From Methanocellaceae archaeon UBA148 (GTDB lineage Archaea > Halobacteriota > UBA148): 12,279 nucleotides of DNA. The stretch is taken from NCBI GenBank assembly GCA_002495885.1, contig DAHG01000020.1, forward strand, positions 18,603-30,881, in the 5' to 3' direction. Below the pieces are notes generated by a model, which saw only the letters and a list, made by a program, of their open reading frames with translations, ran no database searches and was not told the origin of the DNA. Below are positions 1 through 6,546 of this stretch, piece after piece; position 1 is the stretch's first letter; every line of letters starts with the position of its first letter. A program made the translations under genes and the position numbers.

Positions 1-26
1 GTCATAACCAACTAGACCACGGGCCC
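1..26 (-). tRNA. 5' part of a tRNA gene, probably tRNA-Val, cut by the window edge
   Basis: Read on the minus strand, positions 26 to 1 give a seven-base acceptor strand GGGCCCG, TG at positions 8-9, a D-stem and D-loop with the universal AGUUGGUUA-type loop, and the closing GAC of the D-stem (G10-C25, U11-A24, C12-G23). This is a canonical tRNA 5' half. The start GUGGUCUAG followed by GGUUAUGAC is the pattern usual in archaeal and eukaryotic tRNA-Val. The anticodon lies outside the window, so the isotype is inferred. The rest of the gene must lie to the left. Confidence 0.65.
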
Positions 27-91
27 TGAAAGTATACTGCGTTTCTTCTTCAAATCCCTTACCCAAGGAAAATTGCATTTTTATTTTGTAT

Positions 92-112
92 CAAACCTTT
101 TTTAAAGGTTTG
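92..112. repeat. Perfect inverted repeat, 9-base arms
   Basis: CAAACCTTT at 92-100 and AAAGGTTTG at 104-112 are exact reverse complements around TTT. A second, weaker stem (TCAGAT / ATCTGA, 115-133) follows at once. It lies 65-90 bases upstream of the minus-strand tRNA and could act on either strand. No T-tract marks it clearly as a terminator. Confidence 0.5.
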
Positions 113-398
113 CTTCAGATTTTTAATATCTGAGCAAGAAATTCACACTCCATGGGTTGCTCATAATTATTCTATTTAACCTACTTCAACCATTTCTTGT
201 TTGAAATGTTTTCGTTCATTTTCACTTGATTGGTGCTCTAAATCTCGCTACAATAGCAGGAGAAAATTTTCAAAGGCATTTAACCTTTGGATTGATAATC
301 CTTTTTATGAGCGGTTTATATTAAAACGCGCCTACCGTTTTGGATATTAAATAGCATTTATGTGCCTTTATAAGCGTTGTTGGCGTTGATGCTTGCGC

Positions 399-420
399 CT
401 GCAAACTTTGCAGGGTTTGC
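399..420. repeat. Two mutually exclusive short hairpins
   Basis: CTGCAAA (399-405) pairs perfectly with TTTGCAG (407-413). The overlapping GCAAAC (401-406) can instead pair with GTTTGC (415-420). The two stems share bases, so they cannot form together. It is about 105 bases upstream of cofD. Alternative pairing of this kind is seen in attenuators, but stems this short are also found by chance. Confidence 0.3.
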
Positions 421-451
421 TTCGTGGGAATATCAGAATTTTAATGTCGAG

Positions 452-476
452 CAGATAATCTGAAATTTCAGTTTTT
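452..476 (+). terminator. Adjacent palindromes followed by a T-run
   Basis: CAGATAATCTG (452-462) overlaps CTGAAATTTCAG (460-471), an exact palindrome, and TTTTT follows at 472-476. In the plus direction this resembles a weak terminator or an operator pair just ahead of the presumed cofD promoter. All arms are AT-rich, so chance occurrence is possible. Confidence 0.25.
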
Positions 477-525
477 GGGAAATTTTTATGGTAGAAGTGG
501 TACATCAATCTAAATAAACAAAATC

Positions 526-1425
526 ATGATCATTCTATCTGGTGGAACTGGAACGCCCAAATTGTTGTCAGGCTTAAAGAGGATAATACCAGAAGAGAGC
601 ATAGCTGTGATTGTGAACACCGCAGAAGACATGTGGGTTTCCGGCAACCTAGTTTGCCCAGACATCGATACGGTTTTATATACATTCGCAGACCTGATCG
701 ACGAGGACAAGTGGTGGGGAATAAAGGGTGATACATTTTATACACACGAATTTCTGAAGAAGTTGGGCTTTCATGAGCTTATGAGGCTAGGAGACCAGGA
801 TAGAGCGGTGCACATCCTCCGTTCTGAGCTTCTCAGAGACGGTTTCACACTGACTCAGTCCATAGATGAACTCAGATGCTCATTTAGAATTGATGCAAGG
901 ATATTGCCGATGAGCGATGACCCTTTAGCTACTATGATTATTACGCCAGAAGGAGAGATGCATTTCCAAGATTTCTGGATAAAACGCCAAGGAAAACCAA
1001 ACGTGTTGGGTGTCAGATTTGACGGTCTTGATAGAGCAGAGCCGACACCAGAGGTGATGAATGCACTAAAGTGTGAGGATTCAGTGATCATCGGCCCATC
1101 CAATCCAATCACGAGTATTGGACCAATCTTGGGATTGAAAGGCATAAGGTCACTTCTGCGAAAAAAGAAGGTCATCGCTATATCTCCCATCGTTGAGGGC
1201 AAGCCAGTGAGTGGTCCTGCTGCAAAGCTAATGAATGCGATGGGTTATGAAGTATCATCTGTTGGCGTTGCACAATGCTATGCTGATTTCCTAGACGTGC
1301 TAGTTGTTGACTGGAAGGAGGATTTTATTCTGCCTGGTGTTAGTGTGTTGAAGACCGATATAATGATGGGATCTTTAGAGAGAAGCATGGAACTGGCAAG
1401 GTTTATCGTTGATTCCGTACAATAA
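526..1425 (+). CDS. cofD: 2-phospho-L-lactate transferase (coenzyme F420 synthesis)
   Basis: CofD joins the phospholactyl (or related) group, activated as a guanosine diphosphate ester, to the deazaflavin Fo, giving F420-0 and GMP. It is a cytosolic step of the F420 pathway. Family signatures are clear: the N-terminal SGGTGTPKLL at residues 5-14, NTAEDMWVSG (31-40) followed by PDIDTVLYTFADL (45-57) where homologues carry the NTGDDF and SPDLDT motifs, IGPSNPITSIGPIL (189-202), and SPIVEGKPVSGPA (220-232). The 299 residues match the usual length of about 300-310. The ATG at 526 precedes the nucleotide-binding loop by only four residues, as in homologues, so the start is secure although no Shine-Dalgarno is seen. 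It ends in TAA, 16 bases before the DUF763 gene, probably one transcript. Confidence 0.95.
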   Translation: MIILSGGTGTPKLLSGLKRIIPEESIAVIVNTAEDMWVSGNLVCPDIDTVLYTFADLIDEDKWWGIKGDTFYTHEFLKKLGFHELMRLGDQDRAVHILRSELLRDGFTLTQSIDELRCSFRIDARILPMSDDPLATMIITPEGEMHFQDFWIKRQGKPNVLGVRFDGLDRAEPTPEVMNALKCEDSVIIGPSNPITSIGPILGLKGIRSLLRKKKVIAISPIVEGKPVSGPAAKLMNAMGYEVSSVGVAQCYADFLDVLVVDWKEDFILPGVSVLKTDIMMGSLERSMELARFIVDSVQ

Positions 1426-1441
1426 ATTAATGAGTAAGTAA

Positions 1442-2539
1442 ATGAAGCGTACTGGAATCGTTAATCTACCTTTGCATGGAGGAAAAGCCCCCAGATGGTT
1501 GTTCGACAGAATGGTGAAATTAGCCGGTGGTATTACAGAAATTCTCATCTACGAATATGGCCAGGAGGAATTTTTAAGAAGAGTTTCTGAGCCCTATTGG
1601 TTCCAAGCATTTTCTTGCGTTCTGGGATTTGATTGGCATTCATCAGGTACTACGACCACAGTATGCGGTGCTCTGAAGGTTGCGATAGATCCTGAAGAAT
1701 ATGGTCTGAAGGTTGCTGGCGGAAAGGGCCGAACCTCGAGGAGGACGCTTGCTGAAATCGAGGAGACGGCAGACTTGTTTGCTTTATCCACAAGCGAGAT
1801 CGAAAAACTAAAGTACTCTAGCAAGATGTCAGCCAAGGTCGACAATAACTGTGTTCAGGACGGGTATCAACTCTATCACCATTGCTTTATTTTTACGGAG
1901 AGAGGGAAGTGGGTTGTAATACAACAGGGTATGAACGAACAATATGCAAGGCGATATCACTGGCTTTCCGACTCAGTTGAGAGTTTTGTGGAAGAGCCCC
2001 ATGTTGGGATTTGTAGTGATAGGCGGGAGGAGTCGGTATTAGATCTAACTTCCAGAGATAGTAAAAATACGAGGGATGTAAGCCTTGATTTGATCAGAGA
2101 TGGTCCTGAGAACTTGATGAAATACCTACGGCCGGCAAAGCAGAAGCAGCTAAAAGAATTTGCAGAGCTGTCCATGCCGGCTCATCATCCCATACTTGCT
2201 ATGGATCTTAGCAAAAGGGAAAGGGAGGTGCTCAAGAAAGCATACGAGATACAGCCAGACAACTATGAGGAACTGGTTTATCTGAAAGGAATGGGGCCCA
2301 AGAAAATAAGGGCTCTAGCTCTGATCTCTGATATTATTTATGGTACAAATCCGAGCTGGAAAGACCCAGTCAAATATAGTTTCGCACATGGAGGCAAAGA
2401 TGGTTTCCCCTATCCAGTCAATAGAGAGGTTTATGATACTTCAATAAAGACACTGGAAGATGCGATAGAAGGTGCTAAATTGGACGATAAAGATAGGTAC
2501 CATGCCATCAAAAGGCTCAGAGATTTTTGTTTGGTCTGA
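1442..2539 (+). CDS. DUF763 family protein with helix-hairpin-helix segment
   Basis: The 365-residue product has the DUF763 hallmark N-terminus TGIVNLPLHGGKAPRWLFDR (residues 4-23), the conserved FDWHSSGTTTTVCGALK stretch (63-79) and the histidine-containing region around 141-175 (GYQLYHHCFIF and NEQYARRYHWLS). A helix-hairpin-helix-like segment, YLKGMGPKKIRALALISDII (280-299), suggests contact with DNA or RNA. The family is widespread in archaea and found in some bacteria; its function is not known to me, and no catalytic role should be read from the name. The ATG at 1442 matches the family start. It follows cofD by 16 bases on the same strand and probably shares its promoter. It ends in TGA and converges with the CAP gene, leaving only seven bases between the two stops. 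Confidence 0.9.
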   Translation: MKRTGIVNLPLHGGKAPRWLFDRMVKLAGGITEILIYEYGQEEFLRRVSEPYWFQAFSCVLGFDWHSSGTTTTVCGALKVAIDPEEYGLKVAGGKGRTSRRTLAEIEETADLFALSTSEIEKLKYSSKMSAKVDNNCVQDGYQLYHHCFIFTERGKWVVIQQGMNEQYARRYHWLSDSVESFVEEPHVGICSDRREESVLDLTSRDSKNTRDVSLDLIRDGPENLMKYLRPAKQKQLKEFAELSMPAHHPILAMDLSKREREVLKKAYEIQPDNYEELVYLKGMGPKKIRALALISDIIYGTNPSWKDPVKYSFAHGGKDGFPYPVNREVYDTSIKTLEDAIEGAKLDDKDRYHAIKRLRDFCLV

Positions 2540-2546
2540 TAAAAAA
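2540..2546 (-). terminator. T-tract directly after the CAP-protein stop codon
   Basis: On the minus strand the TGA of the CAP gene is followed at once by six T (complement of 2541-2546). Archaeal RNA polymerase often terminates at such T-tracts. It lies in the seven-base gap between convergent genes, so a longer read-through tail into DUF763 is equally possible. Confidence 0.3.
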
Positions 2547-3629
2547 TCAACCGAAATTCTGAGTTATATAAACATCGCCGTTGTCGGAGATGACAACCCC
2601 CATTCCTTCATTTTTCCAAAAAGGTCTTAGTATGTTCTCTCTATGACCAGCACTATTCATCCAACCTTCAACTGCTGATGTTGCTATTTCCCCTTGTGTA
2701 TTGTATTCTGCAACGGTGCCATCTGAATAAACAGATTTAGCTATATTGATTTTGGCTATATTCTCAGCACCTAACAAATGACGCCCGTCATAATAAATTT
2801 CACAATAGTATCCACCTTTTTCATATCTATAACTTAGATTCCTCCCCTCTAAATCTTCATGAGCAAAATAATTTCTATCAGACATATCTTCGCTATGTTC
2901 TCTTGCTATCTTTGCAAGTGTATCGTTCCAATTTAAAGAGGATAATCCATGATCTTGTCTTTCCTTATTGATCAAGTTATGAATTTGTCTTTCAAGTTCT
3001 GGAGTGATTATCAATGGTCTTGGTAAAACAGCCCGTACTTCTTTTGGAGTTGGTGTAGGTGCTGGCGTTGGAATTTGGGTAGATGTAGGTGCTATTGTCG
3101 GTGCGGGTGTAGGTGTTGATATAGTAATTGGCGTTGGTATCGGTGTAGGTGTAAATGTGGGTGTTCCGTCATCTTGAGAAACTAGATAGAAAGAGCCCCC
3201 AATTAATCCAAAAATAAAGAGAATAATTATAGCTTTTTTTAATACCCCCACTATTTTATCGAAATAATATCTTTTTTTAGTTTGAATTGTTAGATTGAGT
3301 TTCGGTACGGATCTTGGTATTGGTAGAAGTGGTTCACCATCCATTGGCTCATCGTAAGCGTCAGGGGTGGATCGAGTTGTTGGTTCCGAAGTGGATTCAC
3401 GAACGGGTTTAGGTGTGATTATTGTGGGGGTTTCTATTTGGCGTCTTCTGGAGCGTCTCATCGCTGCCTTTGTTGGAGCTGGTCTACTTTTCCAAGCATC
3501 GACACCAGGGCAGGAATGCATTGACGGTAATCTATGATTTGAACAAAAACTGCCACCACACTAATTGCATCTGAACGATAGAAAAACATCAAGTTCTCCT
3601 TCACAACCTGGAAAGTCGCATATACCCAT
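2547..3629 (-). CDS. AN1 zinc finger / membrane anchor / CAP (SCP) domain protein with an in-frame TAG codon
   Basis: The longest plain frame starts at Met 3521, but the same frame continues upstream through one TAG (3563-3561) to an ATG at 3629. That ATG has GGGAG six bases before it and a TATA box beyond. The extended reading gives a complete AN1 zinc finger with ligands C4, C9, C21, C24, C29, H32, H38 and C40 (C-x4-C-x11-C-x2-C-x4-C-x2-H-x5-H-x-C, including the typical HRLP and CPG). The amber is codon 23, between C21 and C24, where homologues usually have an aromatic or basic residue. Next come a basic, Ser/Thr/Pro-rich segment, one membrane helix (about 133-151), a Pro-Thr linker (155-196), and a CAP/SCP domain (about 214-360) with REHS, FAHED, GAENIAK, AGHRENIL and the final YITQNFG. 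The finger is probably cytosolic and the CAP domain outside. The gene could be recoded at TAG (pyrrolysine), a pseudogene, or expressed only from Met37 without the finger. Confidence 0.85.
3047..3163 (-). repeat. Low-complexity DNA encoding the Pro-Thr linker
   Basis: The plus strand shows repeated GGTGTAGGTG / GGCGTTGG-like units of six bases, which encode on the minus strand alternating Pro-Thr and Ala-Pro-Thr. The linker joins the membrane helix to the CAP domain and is a likely site for glycosylation and for length variation by slippage between strains. Confidence 0.6.
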
Positions 3630-3682
3630 ATTTCACTCCCAAGCCCGTTCGGATTTTTCGCTTGCTAAAATCTCTTTTTAAC

Positions 3683-3698
3683 GCTTATTATATTTTAA
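3683..3698 (-). promoter_or_regulatory. Probable TATA-box promoter of the AN1-CAP gene
   Basis: The minus strand reads TTAAAATATAATAAGC here, a good archaeal TATA box. Transcription would start about 25 bases downstream, near 3666, giving a leader of some 37 bases that contains the GGGAG ahead of ATG 3629. This placement supports 3629, not 3521, as the real start. Confidence 0.45.
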
Positions 3699-3740
3699 CT
3701 AGCGGTGATAAGTGGACTGTGAGTTTTGAAGATTAATTTT

Positions 3741-3773
3741 TATTTTTGACATCTTGGTATTTTGACATCTTGG
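3741..3773. repeat. Tandem 16-17-base repeat upstream of the AN1-CAP promoter
   Basis: TATTTTTGACATCTTGG (3741-3757) is followed directly by TATTTTGACATCTTGG (3758-3773), identical except for one T in the run. It sits about 45 bases upstream of the TATA box of the AN1-CAP gene, between that gene and the stop of the transglutaminase-like gene. A paired regulator site is possible; simple slippage is the alternative. Confidence 0.6.
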
Positions 3774-3827
3774 CTTAGATGAGGTGAGGTTTATTTATGT
3801 GATATCTCATCCTTTTATACCTCTCAC

Positions 3828-4421
3828 TTATAACTTAATCGACTTTCTTTTCTTGAGCCAAAAGCCAATTGCAATGATCTTATTCGCTGAAATTATGCAT
3901 GCTAGCCCTGCAAATAGCAGGACTTTTCGCCCAAGAGGCATCGGGTGCCACAAGCATTCAGCCCATCTCTCTAAAATTTCTTCATAGGGATGCGGTCTAC
4001 CCATCTCATACTTTTCTTCAAACGCCTGTATTTGCTTTCCCTCATAATCGACCCAGAAGTGAATGGGTGAAAAATGAATTTCATAATCAATACCTTTTTC
4101 TTCCAAGATGCTGGCAAAGAGAATCGATCTGCCCTTACAGTCCCCTTTGCCTTTTTCCCAGACTTCCGCAGGAGTTGGAAAGTACCAAGGTACGCTGTAA
4201 ACTCTCCAATCATAGTCATATTCGAGTTCGCTGCTGATGAATTCATCCACCAAAATTGCATTGTTTGGTAGTTGTTTGCTGATATCCCTCACAGCTACTG
4301 GGTCCAAGGGTGGATTAAATACTCTGTAAACATTTAGAGGCACTAGAGCAGGATTTGGGTAGAGAACTACCAATATCCAAATACAACAAAGCAGTGTTAG
4401 AACCCTTTTTTTAATCTTCAT
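3828..4421 (-). CDS. Membrane-anchored transglutaminase-like (papain-fold) protein
   Basis: The 197 residues begin with a basic stretch and a hydrophobic helix (6-21), then a transglutaminase-like core, then a second hydrophobic helix (about 167-189) followed by KKRK. Core signatures are VWEKGKGDCKGRSILFASIL (87-106), with catalytic Cys95 in the G-D-C context, and SPIHFWVDYEGK (118-129), with candidate His121 and a nearby acid. Such domains in archaea are usually predicted thiol proteases or transglutaminases acting outside the cell; the substrate is unknown. The core is compact compared with longer family members. The topology (two helices, positive C-terminus) places the active site outside. 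It has its own promoter and lies 198 bases upstream of the AN1-CAP gene on the same strand, so the two may serve the cell surface together. It ends in TAA. Confidence 0.8.
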   Translation of the reverse strand: MKIKKRVLTLLCCIWILVVLYPNPALVPLNVYRVFNPPLDPVAVRDISKQLPNNAILVDEFISSELEYDYDWRVYSVPWYFPTPAEVWEKGKGDCKGRSILFASILEEKGIDYEIHFSPIHFWVDYEGKQIQAFEEKYEMGRPHPYEEILERWAECLWHPMPLGRKVLLFAGLACIISANKIIAIGFWLKKRKSIKL

Positions 4422-4458
4422 TGAAGTTCTATTTGGGTTCCCAGCAATAAAAAATCAT

Positions 4459-4473
4459 GCTTATATTTATTGA
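4459..4473 (-). promoter_or_regulatory. Probable TATA-box promoter of the transglutaminase-like gene
   Basis: The minus strand reads CAATAAATATAAGCA, an archaeal TATA-like element about 40-50 bases before the ATG at 4421. The predicted start near 4440 would give a leader of about 20 bases. Confidence 0.4.
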
Positions 4474-4553
4474 TTGTGCCTTTCATAAGCTATAACAGTT
4501 GTAATTTGGAATCTTCTTTAAAGGGTTCTAAGTTCTAATCTTTTTTAGATGAG

Positions 4554-4856
4554 TTATTTAAGATCCTTTGGATCAGGTTTCCAATTATATTCACATGCCT
4601 GGCATATGATTTCGATTTTTTTTCTGCCGATCAGGCCTCCTAACAACCCCACGGGTCCTAACAGAATTCCACCTGCTGCAGCCTTGCCAAGGCTGAATCC
4701 CTTTTGACCAATCGCGATGCTCATAGAGCCACACACCGGACACTTGATATATAACCCTGGTAAACTCTCTCCACAATGAGGGCACAGGGGTGCTGTTTTG
4801 GATACTTCTTTTCCGCACGTTTTGCATTTTTTAAGCTCTACCATCGTCCTTGCCAT
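4554..4856 (-). CDS. Double zinc-ribbon protein with a glycine-rich hydrophobic insert
   Basis: The 100-residue product has one zinc ribbon with C11, C14, C25 and C28 (CKTC, then CPHC) and a second built from C39, C42 (CPVC) and C85, C88 (CQAC). The halves of the second ribbon are separated by a glycine-rich hydrophobic stretch (about 53-77, with GKAAAGGILLGPVGLLGGLIG). This layout recurs in small archaeal and bacterial zinc-ribbon proteins of unknown function. The insert may be a glycine-zipper-like membrane-associating segment. Two start codons are possible: ATG 4856, and ATG 4844 four codons later, which has AAGGA upstream and fits the TATA box spacing better. It is monocistronic by position and ends in TAA. 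Confidence 0.8.
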   Translation of the reverse strand: MARTMVELKKCKTCGKEVSKTAPLCPHCGESLPGLYIKCPVCGSMSIAIGQKGFSLGKAAAGGILLGPVGLLGGLIGRKKIEIICQACEYNWKPDPKDLK

Positions 4857-4879
4857 CCTTTAATTATAAATGTTTTATG

Positions 4880-4893
4880 ACTATTTATTTATA
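4880..4893 (-). promoter_or_regulatory. Probable TATA-box promoter of the zinc-ribbon gene
   Basis: The minus strand reads CATATAAATAAATA, a strong archaeal TATA match. The expected transcription start is near 4860, giving an almost leaderless message for ATG 4856 or an 18-base leader with AAGGA for ATG 4844. Confidence 0.45.
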
Positions 4894-5056
4894 TGCGAGT
4901 TGCCCTACAAAAGATTCTTACTTGTGGGATTTGATCTTTGGAATTATTTCAAACAAATAATTTCTCATCTGGATACGAATGATTATGTTAAGTGAACTAT
5001 GAACTTGAAGAAGATTGAGTAAAAAAGGAGAGAGTAGATAGGCTAATCTTACTAAG

Positions 5057-5390
5057 TCATTTCCTTATTCTTATTATTCTAATAATTACTAACATTATAG
5101 AGTATAGAATAATAGCAAATAATGCGACCAAAAATGACGTACCACACCAATCATAAAGCCCGGGACTAATCAAATCTCCAGTGGAAATTTCGTTTAATAC
5201 CCACGCATTTAATCCAATAGTGATAAGAACACTTAATGAAATAACACTAAAAAGTATGAATATTAACACTTCCAACTTTTTTTTGGGTAATATCTTTGAT
5301 TATGAAAACATAAATAGCAACGAATATCGCATACATTGCACCTAGCGTTTGCATTGCAGCCGAAGGAAACCATGCGGGATCTGACACCAT
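5057..5390 (-). pseudogene. Small three-helix membrane protein split by a frameshift in an A8 run
   Basis: From ATG 5390 a frame gives MVSDPAWFPSAAMQTLGAMY and a membrane helix (about residues 14-31), reaching a run of eight A (T8 on the plus strand, 5277-5284). After that it yields only a short unrelated tail to a TAG at 5247. The other frame, open from just upstream of the A-run, continues with two further hydrophobic segments to TGA 5057; alone it would need a TTG start at 5275. If the run were seven A, the two parts would join as ...ITQKKLEVLIFIL... into one protein of about 110 residues with three helices. The N-terminal FPSAAMQTLGA pattern resembles a group of small archaeal membrane proteins of unknown role. 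Explanations are a sequencing or assembly indel, a true inactivation, or slippage-dependent expression. Confidence 0.65.
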
Positions 5391-5500
5391 TACAATTACC
5401 AATTATATGTCTTCCTATTTAGTAATAAATCAATAGCTCATCAAAATACAGTTCCTATAACATCGAATTTCTGGGCTTTCTTTAAAATAGAATAGAATAA

Positions 5501-6034
5501 CTAATTATCACTTGCCAGTATGTCTCTTAATCCACATATTTCTTCCAGCTCTTCATGAAGTCGCTTCATTCTTTCAATGGATGGATGCTCTTTTCCTAAT
5601 TTACGCTGTAACTCTGAAATAGCCTCATCGATCGTGATTTGTGTTGTATGGTGAATCAGGTTGTCTGCATGTGCGACAATCTTTTCCTCGAGCCTTTTTG
5701 GCATATAATCTTTTTTGGGTAAGCCCATTGCCTCTGCTTCATCACTTGGTATTCCTGCCCCAATATGGCGTTCAATTATGTCTACGATGCGGCTATCAAG
5801 ACCCAGCTCCCTTGCGACCTCAGCGCCAACCAATGCATGCTTGATGCCATTCGATCTGGAGTATCCAATATCATGAAGTAAAGCGCCAATGAGCACGATC
5901 TCTTTATCTGCATCACAATGCTCCGCCATCTCACTCGCAAGTTCCGCGACGGCGATGCAATGATCAATCACGCTTTTGGGGCAGTTTACCTCTCTCAACA
6001 GATCAATTGTGCTTTTTGTATTCATCCGTGTCAT
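5501..6034 (-). CDS. HD-domain phosphohydrolase-like protein (HDIG type)
   Basis: The 177-residue protein is a compact HD-superfamily domain of the archaeal HDIG type. The metal-binding pattern is visible: H25, the HD pair H54-D55 in LIGALLHDIGY, H66 in GIKHALVGA, H90 in IERHIGAG and D124 in AHADNLIHH. These hydrolyse phosphomonoesters or phosphodiesters, commonly of nucleotides; the substrate of this group is not known to me. The start ATG (6034-6032) overlaps the TGA of tfe by four bases (ATGA), showing translational coupling. A second Met at residue 4 is an alternative start. It is the last gene of the trm56-tfe-HD operon. It ends in TAG at 5503-5501; the next in-frame stop (TGA) is 20 codons further on. 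Confidence 0.85.
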   Translation of the reverse strand: MTRMNTKSTIDLLREVNCPKSVIDHCIAVAELASEMAEHCDADKEIVLIGALLHDIGYSRSNGIKHALVGAEVARELGLDSRIVDIIERHIGAGIPSDEAEAMGLPKKDYMPKRLEEKIVAHADNLIHHTTQITIDEAISELQRKLGKEHPSIERMKRLHEELEEICGLRDILASDN

Positions 6035-6534
6035 CCTAAAACAGCCTGTATTTCCCCTACTCTCTCCTCAAGAGCATCTATGAGTTCACCGTTGTCTTGA
6101 TGTCTGAGAACTTTTCCACAATTTAAGCACATAAAATTTTCCTCAGTTGCCAAATCAAACAAAGACCTATGTCCTTCATCACAAATATAAAAAACATTAT
6201 CTCTTTCAAACTCCAAGCGTTTTTGAAGATTGCCTGATAATTTTCTCATTTCGACTTCTAGGACCAACTCGATTTCATGTAAATCTACTTTCCATAAATA
6301 GGTCAGCCACCCGCTCTCCTTATTTCTCTCCCTCCTATATATGGCCAAGTGGGATTCATACAGGATATATAATGTTCGCCGAACGGTCTGTATTTCCGCC
6401 CCTGTAATCTCTGCGATCTTCTCGTCGGTTACCTCACCTTCGGGGAGATTTGTGACAACTCTAATGCCTTCTTCTCCTATCAGTTGGTTTAAAAACCCAA
6501 TAATGACATTGTTTAGTGTTAGCACATTTATCAC
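6031..6534 (-). CDS. tfe: Transcription initiation factor E subunit alpha (TFE)
   Basis: TFE helps archaeal RNA polymerase melt promoters, stabilising the open complex with TBP and TFB. The 167 residues show the usual order: an N-terminal winged helix (about 8-95, with LNQLIGEEG, DEKIAEITGAEIQTVRRTLYILYE and a wing near GWLTYLWKV), a helical linker, and a C-terminal zinc ribbon. The ribbon is atypical. The second knuckle is normal (C136-x2-C139, FMCLNCG), but the first reads FYICDEGHRSLFD, with C118 followed by a Gly and then H122. A C-x3-H knuckle would keep four ligands. The start is GTG 6534; a second GTG lies three codons later and no Shine-Dalgarno is seen. It follows trm56 by 12 bases and overlaps the HD gene. 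It ends in TGA. Confidence 0.92.
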   Translation of the reverse strand: MINVLTLNNVIIGFLNQLIGEEGIRVVTNLPEGEVTDEKIAEITGAEIQTVRRTLYILYESHLAIYRRERNKESGWLTYLWKVDLHEIELVLEVEMRKLSGNLQKRLEFERDNVFYICDEGHRSLFDLATEENFMCLNCGKVLRHQDNGELIDALEERVGEIQAVLG

Positions 6535-6546
6535 AACATATTTGTT

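Larger units (their letters stand above)
27..525. other. Intergenic stretch between a tRNA and cofD with hairpins, no gene recognised
   Basis: No convincing coding frame is seen on either strand. The stretch is AT-rich and holds several short inverted repeats (entries at 92-112, 399-420, 452-476, and a weaker CAAAGG / CCTTTG pair at 271-289). It also holds a diverged direct repeat (107-136 against 414-453). TATA-like strings occur at 366-374 (TTTATAAG) and 480-490 (ATTTTTATGG). The latter is placed so that transcription would start about 10-15 bases before the cofD ATG at 526, where no Shine-Dalgarno is visible. A short-leader or leaderless cofD message is therefore inferred. An unrecognised small RNA cannot be excluded. 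Confidence 0.5.

Noticed and set aside
3899..4237. 112-residue plus-strand frame opposite the transglutaminase-like gene
   Set aside because: It is the antisense shadow of a gene with clear catalytic motifs; the translation has no domain features.
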